This document shows positions 6,963 to 11,627 of a stretch of 11,627 bases of DNA, one piece after another (position 1 is the first letter of the stretch; every line of letters starts with the position of its first letter). The DNA is taken from the NCBI GenBank assembly GCA_013816225.1, contig JACDEQ010000044.1:1-11627 (forward strand). Reading direction: 5' to 3'. Made by a program: the position numbers and the translations under genes. The notes under the pieces are model-generated. The model saw only the letters and a program-made list of their open reading frames with translations. It was not told where the DNA came from and searched no databases. Source of the DNA: Armatimonadota bacterium. GTDB taxonomy: Bacteria > Armatimonadota > Fimbriimonadia > Fimbriimonadales > ATM1.

Positions 6963-8061
6963 GGTCAATATGCTTGCGACACTAATCGTCTGCGTTTTGG
7001 CCCAGGGGCCGATGGATGCGCAGATCGCCGAGCTTCTCCCCACCGCCGCGGAAGATAAATGGCTTTCGATACCGTGGCGACTCAACTTGTCGCAGGCGCG
7101 CTCCGATGCCCAAAAGTCCGGCAAGCCGATCTTCATGTTCGTCATGAACGGCCACCCGATGGGCTGCACGTGAAACAACGGCCAGTGGTACCGTCGGTAC
7201 CTCTTTTCGGATAACCGCGTGATCGAGCAGTTGGCACAGTTCGTGCCCTATGCCGGCAACACGCACAACCTGCAATGGAGGAAGAGCCCCGAATCGAACT
7301 GGTATATGGACACGATCCGAGCCGTGAACGCGCGGGGCGAGCGGAACGAGACGACCCAGGGCTTTTACATCGTCGATGCCGGCGGGGGAGCCTACGGCTG
7401 GAACAACAACCGGGACGTCCAGCGGGTCCTCGATTTCATGAAGGCGAGCCTCGAAAGCTATCGAGCCGCAGCGCCCAAGATCGATGCCGTTACCGTCCAC
7501 GATGACGGCATTCCGGACCCACCTCCCGGCACCGTAGTGCTTCGGGTCTACCAGCGCATCAGGCCGCTGCCGCAAGGAGCGCCTTTGGAGAACGAAGCCG
7601 TCCAGCGCGACCACTTCTGGCTCCTGCAGTCTGAGGTCGAGGCGCTTGCGGCAGGCGAGGTCGCCGAATCGCTGCAGTTGCGCTTGTGCAGGTTCGTGTT
7701 CAACGACGCCGTTCGCGGTGAACCTGACATGTGGCAGGTCAACGAGGTTCGGAAGCGTTCTTTCAAGGCGACGCGTGGTGGAGACTCGGTTACGATCGAA
7801 GGCTCGTTCGCCATGCACACCGACGACAAGCGCCGCGGCTTGCAGGGCAAGCTGATTTCAAGGATCAGGTTCGCGGGCGACGAGGTTGCGGATTTCAAAG
7901 GCTTTGCGGATGCCACGGCTTGGGGACGCTGCACGCACACACCGAACGAGCCTGCTGGCAAGTTCCCGATCAAGTTCGCATTCGTCGTCGCTCCCCACAC
8001 GAAGGACACGGTCGCCCCGCAGGCGACGTTCTTCGGGCCGAGCTATCTGACCGGGCGGTAG
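6961..8061 (+). CDS. Exported thioredoxin-like selenoprotein (candidate; TGA read as selenocysteine)
   Basis: The reading frame spans 366 codons with one internal TGA at 7171-7173 (codon 71). Upstream lies a short hydrophobic N-terminus (MLATLIVCVLAQG), a probable export signal. After that, ARSDAQKSGKPIFMFVMNG leads into GHPMGCT-Sec-NNGQWYRR, the layout of a thioredoxin-fold active-site region (beta strand, then redox loop, then helix); the residues would be Cys69-Thr-Sec71. The same frame continues with SDNRVIEQLAQFVPY, as thioredoxin-like proteins do, and then about 250 residues of an unrecognised, apparently beta-rich domain. Support for recoding: no frameshift is needed, a SECIS-like hairpin follows at the right distance, and TGA ends rpsB, frr and cinA normally. 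If instead TGA is a stop, the gene is split (6961-7173 and a GTG-started remainder at 7219-8061). The start may be ATG 6970 rather than 6961. A TlpA-like thioredoxin gene follows 12 nt downstream. Confidence 0.75.
7184..7204 (+). promoter_or_regulatory. Putative bacterial SECIS hairpin
   Basis: Immediately downstream of the in-frame TGA, GGTACC (7187-7192) pairs with GGTACC (7196-7201) around the loop GTC (7193-7195). After a U-U mismatch the stem extends by AG (7184-7185) with CT (7203-7204). There are 19 nt between TGA and the loop. Published bacterial SECIS rules are a 16-37-nt distance, an upper stem of at least 4 bp, a short apical loop and a G among the first two loop bases; all are met. 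Confidence 0.65.
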
Positions 8062-8064
8062 AAT
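8059..8064 (+). promoter_or_regulatory. -10-like hexamer TAGAAT before the TlpA-like gene
   Basis: TAGAAT contains the TAG stop of the preceding gene and ends 9 nt before ATG 8074. No SD precedes that ATG, so a leaderless or near-leaderless transcript is possible. Read-through from the upstream gene is also likely. Confidence 0.35.
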
Positions 8065-8073
8065 GGCGCAAGA

Positions 8074-8736
8074 ATGAAAACGGTTATTGTAATGCTGGCG
8101 CTCGTCTCGATGAGCGTCGCGCAAGACACGCCCACCGACATCGTCAAGAGCGACCTGCCGAAGCAAGCCGAATGCGTCGTATGCGCTTCGTCCGGTGAAG
8201 CCCACGGCATGGAAAGGCCCGCCGCGGGAGTCATGTACAAAGGCAAGCCCTACTACTTCTGCAACAAGAAAGAGGTCGGGGCGTTCAAGAAGAATCCGGA
8301 CTCTTTCGCGCCGCTGGTCCTCCCTAGGGAAATGCCTGAGTTCGGCCTTTCGGACACGACCGGCAAGGTATGGGACGCTGAAGCGATGAAGGGCAAACTA
8401 GTGCTCATCGACTTCTGGGCCACTTGGTGCGGCCCGTGCAAGGAGATGCTCCCGGTGCTCGACAAACTCCACTCAAAGTATAAAGACAAGGGCTTCGAGC
8501 TTCTGTCCGTGAGCGTCGACCAGAAGAAAGCCGACCTCGATAGGTTTCTGAAAAGCCACCCGTTCCCTAATCCGGTGGTTCACGATACTGCCGGAGTCTA
8601 CGCCAAGTGGGGCGTTCGATTGATTCCTGCCGCTTTCCTAGTGAAAGATGGCAAGATCGTTGCACAATGGGTCGGCGTGGTTAAGGAAGAAGACATGAAC
8701 GCCAAGATCGATGGCCACTTGAAATCCAAGAACTAG
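8074..8736 (+). CDS. Exported YHS-like/TlpA-type thioredoxin fusion protein
   Basis: This 220-residue protein is probably a periplasmic or membrane-attached thiol-disulfide oxidoreductase. An N-terminal signal (MKTVIVMLALVSMSVAQ, residues 1-17) is followed by a metal-binding-like segment: Cys34-x2-Cys37, then GKPYYFCNKKE with Cys63 and FKKNPDSF, the layout of YHS/TRASH domains but with one expected Cys replaced. From about residue 86 comes a TlpA/ResA domain: MPEFGLSDTTGKVW, the catalytic FWATWCGPCKE (Cys119, Cys122) and the cis-Pro loop RLIPAAFLV (Pro185). Family members reduce cytochrome c apoproteins or other extracytoplasmic disulfides; the substrate here is unknown. The metal-binding segment suggests a metal-linked substrate, which is inference. 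It lies between the selenoprotein candidate and a CAAX-type protease, all on the same strand with short gaps. Confidence 0.9.
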   Translation: MKTVIVMLALVSMSVAQDTPTDIVKSDLPKQAECVVCASSGEAHGMERPAAGVMYKGKPYYFCNKKEVGAFKKNPDSFAPLVLPREMPEFGLSDTTGKVWDAEAMKGKLVLIDFWATWCGPCKEMLPVLDKLHSKYKDKGFELLSVSVDQKKADLDRFLKSHPFPNPVVHDTAGVYAKWGVRLIPAAFLVKDGKIVAQWVGVVKEEDMNAKIDGHLKSKN

Positions 8737-8738
8737 AT

Positions 8739-8744
8739 TACAAT
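8739..8744 (+). promoter_or_regulatory. -10-like hexamer TACAAT before the CPBP protease gene
   Basis: TACAAT overlaps the ATG at 8743 and is 7 nt before an in-frame TTG at 8752. TTGAAA at 8719-8724 could be a -35, but the 14-bp spacer is short. It is the same arrangement as the TACAAT at 6957. Confidence 0.3.
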
Positions 8745-9423
8745 GGTGGGCTTGGACACGACCGCCCAAGCCCACCGCACTTCTTGGCTTCCCTACGTCG
8801 CCCCGATGGCGTTTTTTTTGGGCCTTACCGCCCTCGAAGGCCAGTTCGAGGGGCACTACGTATGGATCTATTTCGCTAAGGTGCTGCTCACGGCGGCGGC
8901 GCTTTGCTACTTCCGTGAAACCTGGAAAGACGTTCGTTTTGAAGCGAAATGGATCGTCCCTTGCGTTGCTCTGGGGTTGGCTTTGTTCGCGGTTTGGATA
9001 TGGGTCGACAAGAATGTTGCCTACCCACATTTTCTCGGGTCGAGGACCGGGTTCAACCCATACGAAAAAATCGCGGACGACGGCCTGAGGTCTGCCTTTT
9101 TGGCGGTTCGGTTCGTCGGCCTGGTCCTGCTGGTGCCCTTCATGGAGGAGATCTTCTGGCGCTCGTTCGTGGTTCGCTATGCGAGCAAGCCGGACTTCTG
9201 GACGCTGCCGATCGGGACGTTCACATGGACGGGCTTCGCGATCATGGTCGGTCTTTTCGCGGCGGCGCACCCAGAGTGGCTGCCCGCCGCGATCTTCGCC
9301 GCTGCCATGGGGCTCTTGGTGAAGTACTCGAGGAGCATTTTCGCCTGCATAGTCACGCACGCCGTGACGAACCTTGCTTTAGGAATCTACGTGGTGACGC
9401 GGAGCGACTGGAATTACTGGTAG
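8743..9423 (+). CDS. CPBP/CAAX prenyl protease-related membrane protein
   Basis: This is a 226-residue polytopic protein of the CPBP (Abi/CAAX protease) superfamily, a putative intramembrane metalloprotease. The conserved glutamate motif FMEEIFWR gives Glu135, Glu136 and Arg140. The second motif has His176 (FAAAHPEWLPA), and the last is HAVTNLALGIYV with His206 and Asn210; these are the metal-ligand and catalytic positions of the family. The C-terminal layout, ending soon after NLALGIYV in an aromatic DWNYW, resembles the CAAX prenyl protease-related group often seen with exosortase systems, but no exosortase is in this window. Start ATG 8743 lies 6 nt after the previous stop; a shorter TTG start at 8752 is possible. 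The TAG stop is directly adjacent to the cinA stop on the other strand. Confidence 0.9.
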   Translation: MVGLDTTAQAHRTSWLPYVAPMAFFLGLTALEGQFEGHYVWIYFAKVLLTAAALCYFRETWKDVRFEAKWIVPCVALGLALFAVWIWVDKNVAYPHFLGSRTGFNPYEKIADDGLRSAFLAVRFVGLVLLVPFMEEIFWRSFVVRYASKPDFWTLPIGTFTWTGFAIMVGLFAAAHPEWLPAAIFAAAMGLLVKYSRSIFACIVTHAVTNLALGIYVVTRSDWNYW

Positions 9424-10656
9424 TCAGTCACGCAGCAGTTCTTCGCGCAGCATGATCAACGCGACCTGAGTGGATCGGTAGCGGATCGTTTCTCGATCAC
9501 CGCGAAACTTCTCTTCCCTGACCTCGGTTCCGCGCGTCCCGGCTATGGCAACGTAGACTAGGCCGACCGGCTTCTCTTCGGTGCCCCCGCCTGGCCCCGC
9601 TATGCCAGTGATTGCAATTCCGAAGTCCGCCGAAGTCGTGCGCCTTACCCCTCCTGCCATTTGCCTTGCAACCGTTTCACTGACTCCGCCGTAGCGGTCC
9701 AAGTCGGTCCTCGCGACGCCCAGCAGGCGAGCCTTCAACTCGTTTGTGTACACGATCGCGCCGCCTAAGTAGCTCGACGAGGCGCCCTTAACACTCGTGA
9801 TGCGTTCGCCCAGCATGCCTCCCGTGCAGCTTTCGGCTGTGGCCAGCGTCCGCTTGGACGAATGTAAGAGCTGCAGAACTTCGGTCGGGAGGTCGACCTC
9901 GTCCGAACCGAAACAGGCCTTTCCGAACCGTTCTTGGATCATTGATGCGACAGGGGCGAGGAGTCTTCGGGCTTCCTGGTCCGTCTTTCCCCGAGCCGTG
10001 ATCCTGAGGTGGACCTCCCCTGTCTTCGCGTATGGGGCCACGGTTGGGTTGTCGGACTCCACGAGGTCTTTCACGACCTCTTCCACCGAAATTTCCGGGA
10101 TGCCGACGATGCGCAAGGTTCGCGAAATGATTGCGGCTTGTGAGAGGCCGGCCAAGTACTGCTTGACGGGTCCGTTGGCCATAGCCGTGAGCTCGTTCTT
10201 CGGCCCCGGGAGGGCGATGATAGCCTTGCCGTTCCCTTCCCAGAATACTCCTGGCGCGGTACCTACCGGATTGTCGATTAGGCGCGCCGTTTCCGGCTTC
10301 ATAGCTTGGCGGGACATGGCATCCACCCAGCGGAAATTACGCGACTCGACATACTCCCGGATCGCCCTTCTGGCGGCATCGTCGGTGACGAGGTTTTCCT
10401 CGACGACCGCCGCGATTGCCTCTCGCGTGATGTCATCGCGGGTCGGCCCGAGTCCGCCGATTGTGAAGACTATGTCGCACCGGGATAGCGCCTCGCCGAT
10501 AGCCGCAACGCAACGATCCAGATTGTCGCCGATCGTGCTGCTGCGCGTGTGTGCGACCCCATGCGCAGCCAAAAGTTTGCCCAGGACCTGCGAGTTGGTG
10601 TCGGCGATGTCTCCGAGAAGGATTTCGGTTCCGATTGCGACGATCTCGGCTGTCAC
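9424..10656 (-). CDS. cinA: CinA family protein: nucleotide pyrophosphatase and nicotinamide-nucleotide amidase
   Basis: A cytosolic 410-residue two-enzyme protein of NAD salvage. The N-terminal MoCF/COG1058 domain (about 1-170) carries EIVAIGTEILLGDIADTNS and FTIGGLGPTRDD (64-75), the ADP-ribose pyrophosphatase part. A short KH-like middle domain (about 175-245) follows. The C-terminal PncC amidase domain (about 255-410) shows the catalytic AESCTGG (274-280), YLGGAIVYTN and TGIAGPGGGTEEKPVG (350-365). This domain deamidates nicotinamide mononucleotide. The length matches full CinA (about 410-420), so both domains are intact. The phosphate loop reads ALPGPKNEL rather than the common LPGPPRE, a small deviation. 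The start is GTG at 10656 with no clear SD. Its stop abuts the convergent protease gene, with no intergenic base and no visible terminator. Confidence 0.96.
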   Translation of the reverse strand: MTAEIVAIGTEILLGDIADTNSQVLGKLLAAHGVAHTRSSTIGDNLDRCVAAIGEALSRCDIVFTIGGLGPTRDDITREAIAAVVEENLVTDDAARRAIREYVESRNFRWVDAMSRQAMKPETARLIDNPVGTAPGVFWEGNGKAIIALPGPKNELTAMANGPVKQYLAGLSQAAIISRTLRIVGIPEISVEEVVKDLVESDNPTVAPYAKTGEVHLRITARGKTDQEARRLLAPVASMIQERFGKACFGSDEVDLPTEVLQLLHSSKRTLATAESCTGGMLGERITSVKGASSSYLGGAIVYTNELKARLLGVARTDLDRYGGVSETVARQMAGGVRRTTSADFGIAITGIAGPGGGTEEKPVGLVYVAIAGTRGTEVREEKFRGDRETIRYRSTQVALIMLREELLRD

Positions 10657-10678
10657 GCCGGGACGGTACCCCGTTCTC

Positions 10679-10815
10679 GACTGGCGACTGACGACTGCCG
10701 ATTATCGAGAGTCGTCAACGAGGTCGAAGACTGGCACAATCGGGATGGCGGATTGGCTAGCTAGAACGCCGCCCTTCTTCTGGTTTCCATTCTCCAGTCT
10801 TCAGTCGGCAGTCGT
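10679..10815. repeat. Mirrored 7-bp repeat arrays in the dehydrogenase-cinA spacer
   Basis: GACTG recurs at a strict 7-bp period at 10679, 10686 and 10693. Its complement CAGTC recurs at the same period at 10795, 10802 and 10809. The two arrays face each other across about 97 bp and include a perfect 11-bp inverted repeat, ACGACTGCCGA (10691-10701) with TCGGCAGTCGT (10805-10815). The second array ends 2 nt before the dehydrogenase stop codon. They could be binding sites, a cruciform or terminator-like structure, or remnants of a small mobile repeat. Confidence 0.65.
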
Positions 10816-10817
10816 TC

Positions 10818-11627
10818 TTACGCCACCTTGTCCCAGGCTTCTTTGAGCGAGGACTGAGACTTGAGGAGCAGCTCGCGCTCGATGTCGGAGACGGCGGGCG
10901 CGATCACGCTGTGGACGCCATTGCGGCCCACGATGGTCGGCAGCGAAAGGCAAATGCCGCTGATCCCGAGCGCGCCATTCTGCATCGAGCTGACGGGAAG
11001 CATCTTCTCGCTGTTCAAGGCGATGGCTTCGACCACTTCTTTGATCGAGACGCCGACAGCCCAGCCTGCCCCGCCCTTGAGGCGAATGACTTCGGCGCCA
11101 CTCTTCTTGGTGAATTCGAAAATGCCGTCGGCGGTGGCTTGGTCGTAGCCGGGGAGGCCGCTGATGTGCGTACCGTTGACGGTGGCGCTGCTCCAAATCG
11201 GCACCATGCTGTCGCCGTGCTCGCCGAGGATCAGCGCCTTGATCTGGCTGGGGGGTAGGCCGGTCTCCAGCGCGATCAGCGAGCGGAAGCGGGCGGTGTC
11301 GAGCTGCGTGCCCAGGCCGATCGTTCTCGCCGGGTCCCACTTGAGGTAGTCGATGGCGAGGCGCGTCAGCACGTCGACGGGGTTGGAGACGACGAAGACG
11401 ATCGCGTCCTTCTTCAGGCCGGCCGTCTTGAGCGAGTCGAGGATCTGCTTGAACAGCGAGACGTTGCGGTTGATCAGGTCGAGCCGGCTCTCGTCGGGCT
11501 TGCGCCGCAGGCCGGCGGTGATGACGACCATGTCGCTGTCGCTGCACTTTTCGTAGTTGCCCGCGTAAATCTTCTGATCGCCGGCGACGCTGGTGCCGTG
11601 GATCAGGTCCAGCGCCTCACCGGCCGC
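10818..11627 (-). CDS. L-lactate/malate dehydrogenase family protein (partial, N-terminus off right edge)
   Basis: A cytosolic NAD-dependent 2-hydroxyacid dehydrogenase. 269 residues are present; about 45-50 N-terminal ones, including the GxGxxG nucleotide loop, lie beyond the window. Visible are MVVITAG, the specificity loop LRRKPDESRLDL, VSNPVDVLT, the LDTARFR substrate-binding segment with its Asp and Arg, and the catalytic His in ILGEHGDSMVP. The overall pattern is LDH-like. However, the residue at the family's position 102, which is Gln in lactate dehydrogenases, is Arg here (codon 11504-11502), and the later KGATYY-type segment reads KGGAGWAVG. Arg at that site is the established mark of malate/oxaloacetate preference, so an LDH-like malate dehydrogenase is the better guess. 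Plain L-lactate dehydrogenase is the alternative. cinA follows 161 bp downstream on the same strand. Confidence 0.9.
   Translation of the reverse strand, partial: AAGEALDLIHGTSVAGDQKIYAGNYEKCSDSDMVVITAGLRRKPDESRLDLINRNVSLFKQILDSLKTAGLKKDAIVFVVSNPVDVLTRLAIDYLKWDPARTIGLGTQLDTARFRSLIALETGLPPSQIKALILGEHGDSMVPIWSSATVNGTHISGLPGYDQATADGIFEFTKKSGAEVIRLKGGAGWAVGVSIKEVVEAIALNSEKMLPVSSMQNGALGISGICLSLPTIVGRNGVHSVIAPAVSDIERELLLKSQSSLKEAWDKVA

Noticed and set aside
7171..7173. TGA as Trp or other reassigned codon (alternative genetic code)
   Set aside because: rpsB, frr and cinA all end at TGA at the expected protein lengths, so TGA is a stop in this genome.
7174..8061. Sequencing frameshift splitting the thioredoxin-like gene
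   Set aside because: Both sides of the TGA are in the same frame, so no indel is needed; a point error in the codon remains possible.
9797..10846. Plus-strand open frame of 349 codons
   Set aside because: It is the antisense of cinA, whose minus-strand translation has all family motifs; the plus frame is Ser/Arg-rich with none.
10736..10846. Small plus-strand ORF in the cinA spacer (MADWLARTPP...)
   Set aside because: It runs into the dehydrogenase coding region on the opposite strand, has no SD and a Phe/Pro-rich, unnatural composition.

Overview
The window is an ordinary chromosomal segment from a GC-rich bacterium, probably diderm. It encodes two proteins with apparent export signals and thioredoxin features, and a full rpsB-tsf-pyrH translation cluster with frr nearby. 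No phage, IS element, CRISPR array, tRNA or rRNA is visible. Several genes have strong Shine-Dalgarno (SD) sites (rpsB, frr, the small membrane gene at 5603-5986). Others have no SD but a TAnnnT hexamer 7-9 nt before a usable start, as in leaderless transcription. My impression is an Armatimonadota-like (Fimbriimonadales-like) organism, but this is a weak guess from gene style alone.

Layout. Positions 1-51 hold the last codons of a probable plus-strand gene. It runs tail-to-tail, with a small overlap, into a minus-strand pair: an MFS transporter (2908-1547), then a MOP-superfamily (MATE/ANKH-like) membrane protein (1534-44). A 179-bp divergent gap has a 9-bp tandem repeat, a promoter-like hexamer and the rpsB leader. 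The leader can fold an 8-bp stem that covers the rpsB SD. Next come rpsB, tsf and pyrH, packed with overlapping stops and starts. frr usually follows pyrH directly; here it lies about 0.8 kb away. The gap holds a minus-strand three-helix membrane protein gene and, upstream of it, a small ORF split by an in-frame TAA. The stretch 5987-6350 has no other gene. frr has its own leader with a perfect 8-bp inverted repeat touching its SD.

The most notable element follows frr: a thioredoxin-like gene (6961-8061) read through an in-frame TGA at 7171-7173. A hairpin with a G-first loop starts at the spacing expected of a bacterial SECIS. TGA is an ordinary stop elsewhere here (rpsB, frr, cinA), so the likely reading is a selenoprotein with a Cys-Thr-Sec active site. 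The next gene (8074-8736) is a second exported thioredoxin, a YHS-like metal-binding segment fused to a TlpA/ResA domain, and then comes a CPBP/CAAX-type membrane protease (8743-9423). The protease stop directly abuts the stop of the convergent cinA gene (10656-9424).

Upstream of cinA on the minus strand is a 161-bp spacer with mirrored 7-bp repeat arrays. It is followed by an L-lactate/malate dehydrogenase family gene cut by the right edge; its substrate-specificity residue is Arg, which favours malate over lactate.
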